A stretch of 64,000 nt of DNA from Bacilli bacterium (lineage in GTDB: Bacteria; Bacillota_I; Bacilli_A; RFN20; CAG-826): positions 35,268 through 99,267 of the forward strand of contig JAKSVH010000004.1 in assembly GCA_024408085.1 (NCBI GenBank), read 5' to 3'. The notes under the pieces were generated by a model. The model saw nothing but the letters and a program-made list of their open reading frames with translations. It did not search any database and had not been told where the DNA came from. Shown in pieces: positions 55,937 through 64,000 of this stretch (positions are counted from its first letter, which is position 1; each line of letters starts with the position of its first letter). Both the position numbers and the translations under genes were made by a program.

Positions 55937-57223
55937 ATGGGAATTGCATTACTTATTATCGGCTTAATTCTTGGTGTAGCTTGTTGTGGCTACCTTGTTT
56001 TTAGAGTTCAAAAATTCTGTAAAAGTCATGTTCCAGGTGTTGAACACCCAAAAGTAGAAGGAAACGAAAAGATTTGGCTTATAGGTTTAGTACTTGCTCA
56101 AGGTCTTTTCACAATTATTTCAAGCTATGGAATTATGGGTGTAAAGGGATGGACTTTAAGTGCTGGCGAAAATGTCATGTTAATTTTTGGTTCATACATC
56201 TTTGGTAGTGCATTTGCTTTAGGACTTTCTTCATTCATTTTGTACTACTGGAGACCGGATTTTGATGAAAAACAACGCAAAATCTCAAGGATTTTAACTT
56301 TTGTAGCTATTCCATTACTTGTTGGTGGACTCATTCTTTTCACTGAAGGATTTGCTCATCATATTCCACTTGGAGAGGCTCTTCCAAACGGCATTTCATT
56401 TACTGAAGGTTTAGTTAGACCTGGTGAAGGAACAGGCTTCACAATTAAGTTCTATGGCATTTTGATTGTTTGTGGTGCTTTATTCCCACTCGCAATTACA
56501 GACCATATGTTCTATAAAAAATATGGAGCACACAACCTTGCTGATAGTTTATTTATCTTTGCATTCCTTATGGGTGTTGTTGGTGCAAGACTTTGGTTCT
56601 GTTTAGTTCTTGAACCAGAATGGTATTTAGCACATCCAGCTGATATTTTGAAAATTACAAATGGTGGTATGGCAATACAAGGTGGTGCCTTGCTTGGTAT
56701 TATTGCAGGTGTTTCTTTTGTCCTTATATTTAGAAAATATATCGACATTAGGTACGCAATGGACGTTGCAATCCCAACAATTTTAATTGCTCAATGTGTT
56801 GGACGTTGGGGTAACTTCTTTAACCAAGAGGTTTATGGTGCTGCTTTAGGAACAGATGCTCTAGGCTTCCTTCCAACCATCATTAGAAATAATATGTTTA
56901 TAAACGGAGAATATAGAGTTCCACTCTTTTTGATCGAAGGTGCTATTAACTTAGCAGGTTACTTTATTATTCGTTATGTTTGCGGAAAGGCACTTAAGTG
57001 CCATACCGGTCTTGGCTATCAAGCTTCACTTTATCTTGTTTGGTATGGGCTTGTTAGAGTAATTATGGAGCCACTTAGAAACTCTTCATTTGAATACAAT
57101 CAATCTTACATTACAGCATTTGTTATGATGGGTGCTGGTGTTGCATTATTTGTAATGTTCTTCGTAATCCATAAGATTAGATTTGATAAAAAACTTGAAA
57201 ATAAATATGGCGACAAAATATAA
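55937..57223 (+). CDS. lgt: Prolipoprotein diacylglyceryl transferase with N-terminal extension
   Basis: A 428-residue membrane enzyme that adds diacylglycerol to the lipobox cysteine of lipoproteins such as the four in this window. The core (about 165-425) has GGMAIQGG, the signature GRWGNFFNQEVYG and WYGLVRVIMEPLR with the two essential Arg. The His of the usual GG.xxHGG motif is Gln here. About 150 extra N-terminal residues hold three or four further membrane helices. The following ppaX-like gene overlaps its last codons. Position after uvrA matches Bacilli without the usual hprK between. Confidence 0.92.
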   Translation: MGIALLIIGLILGVACCGYLVFRVQKFCKSHVPGVEHPKVEGNEKIWLIGLVLAQGLFTIISSYGIMGVKGWTLSAGENVMLIFGSYIFGSAFALGLSSFILYYWRPDFDEKQRKISRILTFVAIPLLVGGLILFTEGFAHHIPLGEALPNGISFTEGLVRPGEGTGFTIKFYGILIVCGALFPLAITDHMFYKKYGAHNLADSLFIFAFLMGVVGARLWFCLVLEPEWYLAHPADILKITNGGMAIQGGALLGIIAGVSFVLIFRKYIDIRYAMDVAIPTILIAQCVGRWGNFFNQEVYGAALGTDALGFLPTIIRNNMFINGEYRVPLFLIEGAINLAGYFIIRYVCGKALKCHTGLGYQASLYLVWYGLVRVIMEPLRNSSFEYNQSYITAFVMMGAGVALFVMFFVIHKIRFDKKLENKYGDKI

Positions 57224-57848
57224 ACTTTATCTTTTTGATTTAGATGGTACTTTGCTCGATAGTGATGAAATGCTAAGAGTCACTTTCCATACGCTTTATA
57301 AACTTTACAAACCAGAATACAAAATTGATGACAAACACATCCTTACTTTTTCTGGTCCACAAATTAGAGATACATTACTTCAAGAATTCCCACATCAAGA
57401 TCAAGAATTGATGCTTTCGGAATGGAGAAAATATTCTCATGATAACTACATTAAATGTGCAAAGCTTTATCCTGGAGCAGACGCGATTTTGCGCAAAATG
57501 TCCAGGAAAAACGTGCTTTTTTCAATAATCACAAACAAACATCGTTATGCTACAGACTACGCTTTGAAGCTTATGAAGATTGATGATTTAAACATTTTTT
57601 GTGTTTGTGCAGATGAAGCTGGAAAACTTAAACCTGAACCAGATGGAATTTATATGGCAATGAAGCATTTTGGTATTATCAATAAGAAAGATGTTATTTA
57701 TATTGGCGACTCTGTTTATGATTACTTAACTGCTCAAAATGCAGGTGTTGATTTTGGATTTGTTGGTTGGTCTCCGAGAGCACTTCCTGAAAATGCTAAG
57801 ATTGATTTGCTTATTGACGATTTTGATAGTTGGGTTAAGGAGTTTTAA
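57207..57848 (+). CDS. ppaX: HAD-superfamily phosphatase, probably pyrophosphatase PpaX
   Basis: A 213-residue HAD hydrolase. FDLDGTLLDSD (10-20) carries the nucleophile Asp, SIITNK motif II, the Lys region EAGKLKPEP and GDSVYDYLTA motif IV are present; the C1 cap resembles phosphoglycolate phosphatase/PpaX. In Bacilli ppaX follows lgt, hence the assignment. Start is ATG 57207, just inside the lgt end; an upstream ATG at 57183 gives an unlikely longer N-terminus. The trxB-like gene follows at once. Confidence 0.8.
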   Translation: MATKYKLYLFDLDGTLLDSDEMLRVTFHTLYKLYKPEYKIDDKHILTFSGPQIRDTLLQEFPHQDQELMLSEWRKYSHDNYIKCAKLYPGADAILRKMSRKNVLFSIITNKHRYATDYALKLMKIDDLNIFCVCADEAGKLKPEPDGIYMAMKHFGIINKKDVIYIGDSVYDYLTAQNAGVDFGFVGWSPRALPENAKIDLLIDDFDSWVKEF

Positions 57849-58751
57849 ATGAAGAGAACTGATATTGTTATTATCGGATCTGGAATGGCTGGAATTTCTG
57901 CAGCCCTTTATTTAAAGCGTGCCAATGCTGACTTTATTATTTTGGAAGGAAATTTGGCTGGCGGTATGCTCAATCAATTGAAGACAGTTGAGAACTTTCC
58001 AGCAGCAGGTAAAACGAACGGAAGTGACATTTTAATTTCACTTATGGATCAACTTCGCTACAACAACATTCCTCTTGTCTATGGTAATGCTCAGACAATT
58101 CTAAAAGAAGATGGCGGTTTCGAAGTTGTAACCGATGTGGATTCTTATGAAGCAAAAGCCGTAATTGTTGCAACCGGACTTTCACAAGCATCTAAAACAA
58201 TACCTGGGGAAGAGAAGTTTGCTGGACTTGGCGTTTCTTATTGCGCAACTTGCGATGGTAATTTCTTTAAAGGTGCTGATGTAGCAGTTGTTGGCAATAA
58301 CAATATTTGCTTAGAAGAATCATTATATTTAGCAGGTTTAGTTAAGAAACTTTATTTAGTTTGTCCAGATGAAAATTTAAATGGTGATAAACGTATGATT
58401 GATAAAATCAATTCTTCTGAAAACATTGAAATTATTTTACAATCAAATGTTGATGAAATTGTTGGTGATGATTTCGGAGTAACAGGAATAAAAATAAACG
58501 GTAAAATCATTAATATTTCTGGAGTTTTCCCATACATTGGTAAGAAAACATCAACCCAAATTCTTAACAATTTAAAACCAGAAATGAAGGGAATTTTTGT
58601 TAAAGCAAACGAAGAAAGAATGACAAATATTCCAGGACTTTATGTTGCTGGAGATATTGTTGATAAAAAGTTGAAACAATTGATAACTGCAGCAGGCGAT
58701 GGCGCGGCTGCAGCTACTAGTGCAGACAATTATTGCAAATTACTTAAGTAA
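57849..58751 (+). CDS. Thioredoxin reductase-like flavoprotein lacking NADPH-binding motifs
   Basis: A 300-residue low-Mr thioredoxin reductase homologue. The FAD-binding GSGMAGISAA (10-19), ATG (108-110), the redox CATC (132-135) and the distal GLYVAGD (264-270) are normal. In the NADPH domain, GGGDSAxEE is replaced by GNNNICLEE (149-157), and the HRRxxxR phosphate-binding motif by CPDENLNGD (172-180). This pattern is that described for ferredoxin-dependent flavin thioredoxin reductases. Electrons could then come from PFOR-reduced ferredoxin. AAGGAG lies just upstream of the ATG. Confidence 0.75.
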   Translation: MKRTDIVIIGSGMAGISAALYLKRANADFIILEGNLAGGMLNQLKTVENFPAAGKTNGSDILISLMDQLRYNNIPLVYGNAQTILKEDGGFEVVTDVDSYEAKAVIVATGLSQASKTIPGEEKFAGLGVSYCATCDGNFFKGADVAVVGNNNICLEESLYLAGLVKKLYLVCPDENLNGDKRMIDKINSSENIEIILQSNVDEIVGDDFGVTGIKINGKIINISGVFPYIGKKTSTQILNNLKPEMKGIFVKANEERMTNIPGLYVAGDIVDKKLKQLITAAGDGAAAATSADNYCKLLK

Positions 58752-58765
58752 AAGTACACTTATTG

Positions 58766-58774
58766 TGGTATAAT
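58766..58774 (+). promoter_or_regulatory. Extended -10 promoter of rapZ-whiA-xre
   Basis: TGG-TATAAT (58766-58774) with no strong -35; the ATG is 18 bases on, after GGAGG. Confidence 0.7.
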
Positions 58775-58791
58775 AATTTGGAGGACAAGTT

Positions 58792-59643
58792 ATGGTAGAA
58801 TTAATTATCTTTACAGGAGTTACTGGTGGTGGCAAGACACTTGCAATGCAATGTTTTGAAGAGTCTGGTTACCAAGTAACCGACAATATTCCAGTCGCAG
58901 TCGCTGATGAATATTTCAATATAATTGAAAAAGAACCAAACAAATACAAAAAGGTTGCCTTAACAGTTTCGCTTTTTAATGCTAAAGAAACATTCGAACT
59001 TGCACTAAAACATAAGAGTTTTGAAACCAAATTTGTCGGAATTACATGTTCAGAAGCCGTCCTCAATGAACGTTTCCGTTTAACAAGAAAATTACATCCA
59101 AGACAAGTTGAAGGATTGTCTCTTGATCAATGCATTAAAGAAGATCTTGCAGAGATTAGAAAATTAAGAGATTACTTTGGCTTTTTTATCGATACAACAA
59201 AGTTGTCAAAGAATGAATTTAGAAATGTTATCTTTGATACATGTTTAGAAAATAGACATAAATTTACAGTTTCATTTTATTCTTTTGGTTACAAGATTTC
59301 TGTTCCTCAAGATATTGAAACAGTATTTGATGTTCGTTTACTACCTAACCCTTATTGGGTTCCTGAATTAAAAAATAAAAATGGTTTTGATAAAGAAGTA
59401 ATTGATTATGTTTTAAGTGCTCCTGAAACCAAAGAATATCTTAAAAACATTATTAAATACTTAGATTTCTATTTAGAAGAATTAAAGAAAAACGATCGTA
59501 ACCATGCTTCGATTGGTATTGCATGTTCGGGCGGTCAACATAGAAGCGTTGTTATCGCAAACTATCTTTGTGAGTACTATAGCAAGAAGTACGTTACAAA
59601 TGTTTCCCATAAGGATTTACCAAGAAAACCTGAAGAAAAATAA
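58792..59643 (+). CDS. rapZ: RapZ/YvcJ-family nucleotide-binding protein
   Basis: A 283-residue protein with an N-terminal P-loop (GVTGGGKT, 9-16, instead of the usual GMSGAGKS) and the C-terminal IACSGGQHRSVVIANYL, a RapZ signature that binds GlcN6P in enterobacteria. In Gram-positives (YvcJ) it is linked to cell-wall and competence control. It lies directly before whiA as in Bacilli, but the YvcK gene between them is missing. GGAGG upstream. Confidence 0.9.
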   Translation: MVELIIFTGVTGGGKTLAMQCFEESGYQVTDNIPVAVADEYFNIIEKEPNKYKKVALTVSLFNAKETFELALKHKSFETKFVGITCSEAVLNERFRLTRKLHPRQVEGLSLDQCIKEDLAEIRKLRDYFGFFIDTTKLSKNEFRNVIFDTCLENRHKFTVSFYSFGYKISVPQDIETVFDVRLLPNPYWVPELKNKNGFDKEVIDYVLSAPETKEYLKNIIKYLDFYLEELKKNDRNHASIGIACSGGQHRSVVIANYLCEYYSKKYVTNVSHKDLPRKPEEK

Positions 59644-59645
59644 TT

Positions 59646-60605
59646 ATGCAGGCTAAAGTCTCGTTTACTCAAAAAGTTAAGGAGGAGCTGTGCTCCATCT
59701 CTTTTTCAGACGAACATTTAAGAGCTTTTTTGGCTGCATTTATTAAAGTTAATGGCCACCTTACAATTAGGGGTGGAAAATCGATGATTGTCTGTAAGAC
59801 AGAGAATGCAAAGATTGCCAAATTCATATACCATTCAATTGATAGAATTTACGGAATTACTCCACGTTTCTCGTACTCTAGAGAAATGAGTTTTAAGAAG
59901 CGCACAACCTACTCAGTTGTTATTGACGAGGGCGATTATATTATTGGTGACTTAGAGATCTCGTTCATTGAAGGCAAGATTGCTAAAAACATTGTTTCAA
60001 CTGATGACGCTATCTCCGGTTACATCTCTGGAGCATTTTTAGCTGCTGGTTCAGTCAATTCTCCAAAAAATTCTAATTATCATCTTGAAGTTGCATTAAA
60101 TGAAGAAAACTTTGCTAAGTGGTTTAGCAAGCTAATTATGAAGTATAAAGCAACTGAATTCACACCAAAAATTGTTAAGAGAAGAAACAACTTTGTAGTC
60201 TATCTAAAAAGAGCTCAACAAGTGGTAGATTTTTTATCAATGATGGGCTGTTCAAATATGACTTTGGAATTCGAAAATATTCGTATTGATAGAGAGTACT
60301 CAAGTATCGGAAATAGATTACAAAATTTGGATGCTGCAAACTATGAAAAAACTACTGCTGCAGCAGAGAAACAAATTGAAGACATAAAAATCATCGATAA
60401 GGTTTTGGGAATAGAAAATTTATCCAATGAAAAGATGAAAATCCTCGCGAAAATCCGCTTAAATCACGACGATTTTACACTTTTTGAATTGTCTCAAGAA
60501 ATGACAAGAGAGTTAGGAGAGCCAGTTTCTAAGTCAAATATCAACCACATTTTAAGGGCTATCCACACTAAGGCTGAAAGAGTTAAAGGAGCAATCAAAA
60601 AATGA
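59646..60605 (+). CDS. whiA: DNA-binding protein WhiA
   Basis: A 319-residue WhiA: N-terminal LAGLIDADG-type homing-endonuclease-like fold (SFTQKVKEELCSI start, SGAFLAAGSVNSP in the middle) and a C-terminal helix-turn-helix (ELSQEMTRELGEPVSKSNINHILRAIH). It acts as a regulator of cell division and chromosome segregation in Firmicutes. AGGAG lies in the coding start region but the ATG follows the rapZ stop by two bases. The stop overlaps the next start (ATGA). Confidence 0.93.
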   Translation: MQAKVSFTQKVKEELCSISFSDEHLRAFLAAFIKVNGHLTIRGGKSMIVCKTENAKIAKFIYHSIDRIYGITPRFSYSREMSFKKRTTYSVVIDEGDYIIGDLEISFIEGKIAKNIVSTDDAISGYISGAFLAAGSVNSPKNSNYHLEVALNEENFAKWFSKLIMKYKATEFTPKIVKRRNNFVVYLKRAQQVVDFLSMMGCSNMTLEFENIRIDREYSSIGNRLQNLDAANYEKTTAAAEKQIEDIKIIDKVLGIENLSNEKMKILAKIRLNHDDFTLFELSQEMTRELGEPVSKSNINHILRAIHTKAERVKGAIKK

Positions 60606-60829
60606 AGGCTCAAGAACAACTTGGAATGCGTATAAAATTCCTTAGAAAACAACGTAAGTGGTCGCAAGAAGATTTGGCTTTAGAATCAAGTATAAATAAG
60701 AACTATATTTGTGACCTAGAGAACGGTCGTAGAAACCCATCCTTAGACATCCTTGAAAGATTATGCTTTGCCTTCCAAATTTCACTAGAAGAATTATTCA
60801 AAGGTGTCGAGACAATACCTGGAATTTAG
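60602..60829 (+). CDS. Small XRE-family helix-turn-helix regulator
   Basis: A 75-residue single-domain HTH (QLGMRIKFLRKQRKWSQEDLALES, then INKNYICDLENGRRNPSLDILERLCFA). Start overlaps the whiA stop by four bases, so it is co-translated. It lies just upstream of the gap operon, where Bacilli often have the repressor CggR; a role in glycolytic control is only a guess. No ligand domain. Confidence 0.8.
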   Translation: MKAQEQLGMRIKFLRKQRKWSQEDLALESSINKNYICDLENGRRNPSLDILERLCFAFQISLEELFKGVETIPGI

Positions 60830-60830
60830 G

Positions 60831-60844
60831 CCGCTTATAAGCGG
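60831..60844 (+). other. 14-bp palindrome after the XRE gene
   Basis: CCGCTTATAAGCGG is a perfect palindrome two bases after the stop codon; as RNA it could form a 6-bp hairpin, and it might also be a regulator site. Confidence 0.4.
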
Positions 60845-60862
60845 ACTCTCACTCTTTAAGTA

Positions 60863-60891
60863 AGCACTTTCAAACGAAAGTGTTATTTTTT
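60863..60891 (+). terminator. Terminator of rapZ-whiA-xre
   Basis: Nine-bp stem (60863-60871 with 60876-60884, one wobble), AAAC loop, T run. Confidence 0.9.
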
Positions 60892-60893
60892 TA

Positions 60894-60922
60894 TTTACAC
60901 GTGAAAATCTTATTATTATAAT
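60894..60922 (+). promoter_or_regulatory. gap operon promoter
   Basis: TTTACA (60894-60899), 17-base spacer, TATAAT (60917-60922), then about 26 bases to the ATG with GGAGG. Confidence 0.85.
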
Positions 60923-60954
60923 AATACCGGCAATTAAAAAGGAGGACATATTAA

Positions 60955-62028
60955 ATGTCAGTAAAAGTTGCAATCAATGGCTTCGGTAGAATTGGCCGTT
61001 TAGCATTCAGACAAATGTTTGGTGCAAAAGGTTATGAAATCGTCGCTATTAACGATCTTACTTCCCCAAAAATGTTAGCAAACCTCTTAAAGTATGATAC
61101 TGCTCAAGGTGGTTATGCAGGACATATCGGTGAAGGCTTACACACCGTTTCAAGTAAAGAACCAGTTTTAGCAGAAGATGGCAAGACAGTTCTCGAACCA
61201 GGATCAATCACTGTTGATGGCAAAGAAATCGTCATCTATGCAAAAGCAAACGCAGCAGAACTTCCATGGGGCGCACACAAAGTCGACGTCGTCTTAGAAT
61301 GTACAGGTTTCTATACATCTAAAGATAAAGCTATGGCTCACATTAACGCAGGTGCACGTAAAGTTGTTATCTCTGCTCCAGCAGGAAAAGATTTACCAAC
61401 AATCGTCTACAACGTTAACCACGAAACATTAACTAAGGATGACAATGTCATCTCAGCAGCAAGCTGCACAACAAACTGCTTAGCCCCAATGGCAAAAGCA
61501 CTCAACGATTTAGCACCAATTCAATCTGGTATCATGAGCACAATCCACGCTTACACAGGCGACCAAATGCTTCTTGATGGTCCACATAGAAAAGGTGATA
61601 TGCGTAGAGCACGTGGTGGTGCAACCAACATTGTTCCAAACAGCACAGGTGCTGCAAAGGCAATTGGATTAGTTATTCCAGAATTAAATGGAAAACTTAT
61701 TGGTTCTGCACAAAGAGTTCCAGTTCCAACTGGTTCAACCACAATTCTTACAGCTGTTTGTAAATATGATGGTGAATTAACACCAGAAGTTATCAATGCA
61801 GCAATGAAGGCAGCAGCAAATGAATCCTATGGATATAACGAAGACCCAATCGTTTCAAGCGATGTCATCGGTATGAGATTTGGTTCATTATTTGATGCCA
61901 CACAAACCATGGTCAGCAAATTTGCTGATGGTATGTTCGAAGTTCAAGTTGTCTCTTGGTACGATAACGAAAACTCCTACACATCACAAATGGTTCGTAC
62001 AATTAAGTACTTCTCAGAAAAGTGCTAA
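60955..62028 (+). CDS. gap: Glyceraldehyde-3-phosphate dehydrogenase (type I)
   Basis: A 357-residue [13 protein letters not shown] nucleotide-binding loop, [12 protein letters not shown] with the catalytic Cys, [27 protein letters not shown]-loop-adjacent region and WYDNENSY are intact. It is about 20 residues longer than usual, with a small insert around residues 60-75 ([17 protein letters not shown]). First gene of gap-pgk-tpiA with own promoter. Confidence 0.97.
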   Translation: MSVKVAINGFGRIGRLAFRQMFGAKGYEIVAINDLTSPKMLANLLKYDTAQGGYAGHIGEGLHTVSSKEPVLAEDGKTVLEPGSITVDGKEIVIYAKANAAELPWGAHKVDVVLECTGFYTSKDKAMAHINAGARKVVISAPAGKDLPTIVYNVNHETLTKDDNVISAASCTTNCLAPMAKALNDLAPIQSGIMSTIHAYTGDQMLLDGPHRKGDMRRARGGATNIVPNSTGAAKAIGLVIPELNGKLIGSAQRVPVPTGSTTILTAVCKYDGELTPEVINAAMKAAANESYGYNEDPIVSSDVIGMRFGSLFDATQTMVSKFADGMFEVQVVSWYDNENSYTSQMVRTIKYFSEKC

Positions 62029-62049
62029 TTGCATAACTAAAACATATAA

Positions 62050-62073
62050 GGGGCCCCAACTTTGTTGGGCCTC
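62050..62073 (+). other. Hairpin between gap and pgk
   Basis: GGGGC-C-CCAAC pairs with GTTGGGCCTC around a TTT loop; about ten pairs with one bulged C, then CTTTGTC. It may stabilise the gap mRNA end or attenuate pgk. Confidence 0.6.
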
Positions 62074-62100
62074 TTTGTCTCAAAAGGAGGACATAAAATT

Positions 62101-63312
62101 ATGTTAACAGTTGATAATTTAAAAAACCTCAAAGGCAAAGTTGTCATTGTTCGTGTTGACTTCAACGTCCCACTTAAAGATGGTGTTGTCCGTGATGATA
62201 ACCGTGTCAGAGCAGCTCTTCCTACAATTCAAAAATTAATTGATGAAGGCGCTCGTGTAGTTTTACTCTCCCACTTAGGAAAGATTAAACACAAAGAAGA
62301 ACCAGATGTAGTTAAGGCACAAATGATCAAGAACAACTTAGTTGTTGTTGCTCCAGTCCTTGGCGAATTACTTGGTAAAAAAGTTGCTTTCTCAGCAGCT
62401 ACTAGAGGTGCTGATTTTGAAAAAGCAGTCGCAGCTTTAAATGATGGTGATGTTTTACTTGTTCAAAACACACGTTATGAAAAGGGCGAAGAAAAGAATG
62501 ATCCAGAACTTGCAGCAGCTTGGGCAAAAGTCGCAGATGCTTACGTTATGGACGCATTCGGTTCAGCACACAGAGCACACGCTTCCACATACGGAATTCC
62601 TGAAATTCTCAAAGGTGAAGGCAAACCAGTTGCTTGTGGTTACTTAGTTGAAAAAGAAATTGCAAACCTCACAAGATGTGTTGATGTTAAAGACTCTGAT
62701 CGTCCATACGTCGCAATCCTTGGTGGCTTAAAAGTTTCTGATAAAATCAAAGTTATCGATTCACTTCTTAAGAAGTGCGATAAGATTATCATCGGTGGTG
62801 CTATGGCATATACATTCAAGAAAGCTCTTGGAATGGAAACCGGAAATTCACCAGTCGAAGATGATCAATTAGATTATGCTCGTAAATGCTTAAAAGAAGC
62901 AGAAGGCAAAATTGTTCTTCCAGTCGACTCAGTCGTTACTGATGCATTCGAAGGATGGACAGTCAGAATGGTCGTTACCGATAACGTTCCAGCAGGAATG
63001 CAAGGAATGGATATTGGCCCAGAATCAGAAAAGCTTTTCGCAAATGAAATTGCTAAAGCAAAGATGATTTTCTGGAATGGACCAATGGGTGTCTTTGAAC
63101 AAAAAGAATTCTCAAGCGGAACAATTGCAATTTGTAAAGCAGTTGCTGGCTTAAAGAATGCATTCTCAGTTTGTGGTGGTGGAGACTCCGCAGCCGCAAT
63201 TAAAGAATTCGGTTACAAAGAAGCTTTCTCACACGTCTCAACAGGCGGTGGTGCTTCCCTTGAAATGATTGAAAACGATGGCCACTTACCAGGCGTTGAT
63301 ATTTTAAGATAA
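62101..63312 (+). CDS. pgk: Phosphoglycerate kinase
   Basis: A 403-residue kinase making ATP and 3-phosphoglycerate. VIVRVDFNVPL near the N-terminus, the LLSHLG substrate region, PYVAILGGLKVSDK and the C-terminal VCGGGDSAAAI..STGGGASLE are intact. Start ATG 62101 behind AAAGGAGG; an in-frame ATG at 62062 lies in the hairpin region. Confidence 0.97.
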   Translation: MLTVDNLKNLKGKVVIVRVDFNVPLKDGVVRDDNRVRAALPTIQKLIDEGARVVLLSHLGKIKHKEEPDVVKAQMIKNNLVVVAPVLGELLGKKVAFSAATRGADFEKAVAALNDGDVLLVQNTRYEKGEEKNDPELAAAWAKVADAYVMDAFGSAHRAHASTYGIPEILKGEGKPVACGYLVEKEIANLTRCVDVKDSDRPYVAILGGLKVSDKIKVIDSLLKKCDKIIIGGAMAYTFKKALGMETGNSPVEDDQLDYARKCLKEAEGKIVLPVDSVVTDAFEGWTVRMVVTDNVPAGMQGMDIGPESEKLFANEIAKAKMIFWNGPMGVFEQKEFSSGTIAICKAVAGLKNAFSVCGGGDSAAAIKEFGYKEAFSHVSTGGGASLEMIENDGHLPGVDILR

Positions 63313-63314
63313 TT

Positions 63315-64000
63315 ATGAGAAGAAAATTATTATTTGGAAACTGGAAAATGAACAAGACCATTGCCGAATCAAAGGCATTTGGTAAAGAATCCAAAAAACT
63401 TCAAAAAGCAGCAGACGCCAAAGGCGTTGATATCGGAGTTGCTCCAGTTTTCCTTTCACTTGCTGCTCTTAAAAAAGCAAACAAATCTTTAACAGTCGCA
63501 GCTCAAAACTGCCACTTTGAAGATCATGGTGCTTTTACAGGAGAAATTTCCATCCCAATGCTTAAAGAAATTGGTGTTGATTGGTGCATTATTGGCCACT
63601 CAGAAAGAAGAACCTACTTCGCTGAAACCAATGAAACATGTAACAAGAAAATGAAAGCTTTGCTTTCAAACAACATGACAATCATTTATTGTGTTGGTGA
63701 AACACTTGCAGAATTTGAAAAAGGCAAAACAAAAGATGTTATTAAAGAACAAATTTGTGATGGCTTAAGGGATTTAACAAGTGAAAATATGAAGAAAATT
63801 GTCATTGCTTATGAACCAGTCTGGTCCATTGGTACTGGCAAGAACGCTTCTAAAGAAATTGCTCAAGACATTTGTTCATTCATCCGTGGTTTATTAAAAG
63901 AATCATTTGGTGATGTTGCAGATGATGTCCGTATTTTATACGGAGGCAGTGTTAAACCAGAAAACGTCCATGATTATTTACTTCAAGCAGACGTTGATGG
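63315..64000 (+). CDS. tpiA: Triosephosphate isomerase (3' truncated by the window end)
   Basis: The frame opens at ATG 63315, two bases after pgk, and runs to the window end with 228 codons and no stop. GNWKMN (8-13) with the catalytic Lys, IIGHSERR with catalytic His, AYEPVWSIGTG with catalytic Glu and the phosphate-binding YGGSVKPEN identify TpiA. About 20 residues are missing. Completes the gap-pgk-tpiA glycolytic operon. Confidence 0.95.
   Translation, partial: MRRKLLFGNWKMNKTIAESKAFGKESKKLQKAADAKGVDIGVAPVFLSLAALKKANKSLTVAAQNCHFEDHGAFTGEISIPMLKEIGVDWCIIGHSERRTYFAETNETCNKKMKALLSNNMTIIYCVGETLAEFEKGKTKDVIKEQICDGLRDLTSENMKKIVIAYEPVWSIGTGKNASKEIAQDICSFIRGLLKESFGDVADDVRILYGGSVKPENVHDYLLQADVD

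Noticed and set aside
1..64000. Mycoplasma genetic code (TGA as Trp)
   Set aside because: TGA ends whiA and rsmC-like genes at family-normal lengths, and Trp is always TGG in the conserved proteins.
1..64000. CRISPR arrays, insertion sequences or prophage
   Set aside because: No regularly spaced repeats, transposase, integrase or phage structural genes were found in reading the window.

Overview
The window is a 64 kb chromosomal segment, almost gene-solid and entirely on the + strand, from an A+T-rich Gram-positive-type bacterium. The gene order of the cysS-rlmB-(sigH)-rpmG-secE-nusG-rplKAJL-rsmC-rpoBC-rpsL-rpsG-fusA-tuf block and of the uvrA-lgt-ppaX-trxB-rapZ-whiA block is that of Bacilli. 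Lipoproteins with Mollicutes/Erysipelotrichia-like features, pyruvate:ferredoxin oxidoreductase and a molybdoenzyme operon suggest an anaerobic, probably gut-dwelling, uncultured Bacilli lineage near the Mollicutes (inference). TGA is used as a stop (for example whiA, rsmC), so the code is the standard bacterial one. No phage, insertion sequence or CRISPR array is visible, and no stretch above 300 bases lacks a gene.

Region 1 (1-12805) is one tightly packed operon resembling the E. coli yge/xdhD/ssnA cluster, which has been linked to anaerobic purine/urate breakdown: two molybdenum hydroxylase large subunits, 2Fe-2S and FAD subunits, a dihydropyrimidinase-like HyuA, an SsnA-like amidohydrolase, a PreA-like Fe-S oxidoreductase, two different fold-type-II PLP enzymes, YgeY-like hydrolase and YgeW-like carbamoyltransferase. 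Its expected end products are small amino acids, pyruvate, ammonia and carbamoyl phosphate. A leaderless L-serine dehydratase follows.

Region 2 (14168-38054) is the translation/transcription superoperon. It is interrupted by an Mrp-type ATPase, by a metal-sensing arsR/P-type ATPase operon between nusG and rplK, and by a secreted M6-type metalloprotease lipoprotein between rpoC and rpsL. Structured mRNA leaders precede rplK, rplJ and rpsL.

Region 3 (38137-52991) holds two RDD membrane proteins, a carbohydrate-type ABC transporter operon whose ATPase carries a large coiled-coil insertion, tRNA-Lys(CUU), a polynucleotide-kinase-like P-loop protein, a Rex-like DNA-binding protein, pyruvate:ferredoxin oxidoreductase, and an HTH-MNT/HEPN toxin-antitoxin pair.

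Region 4 (53103-64000) is uvrA-lgt-ppaX-trxB, rapZ-whiA-xre and gap-pgk-tpiA (the last cut by the window end). The TrxB-like protein has lost its NADPH-binding motifs and may be ferredoxin-dependent, which would tie it to the pyruvate:ferredoxin oxidoreductase.

Across the window, genes inside operons mostly have GGAGG-type ribosome binding sites, but at least eight first genes start 4-9 bases after a -10 box and therefore look leaderless.
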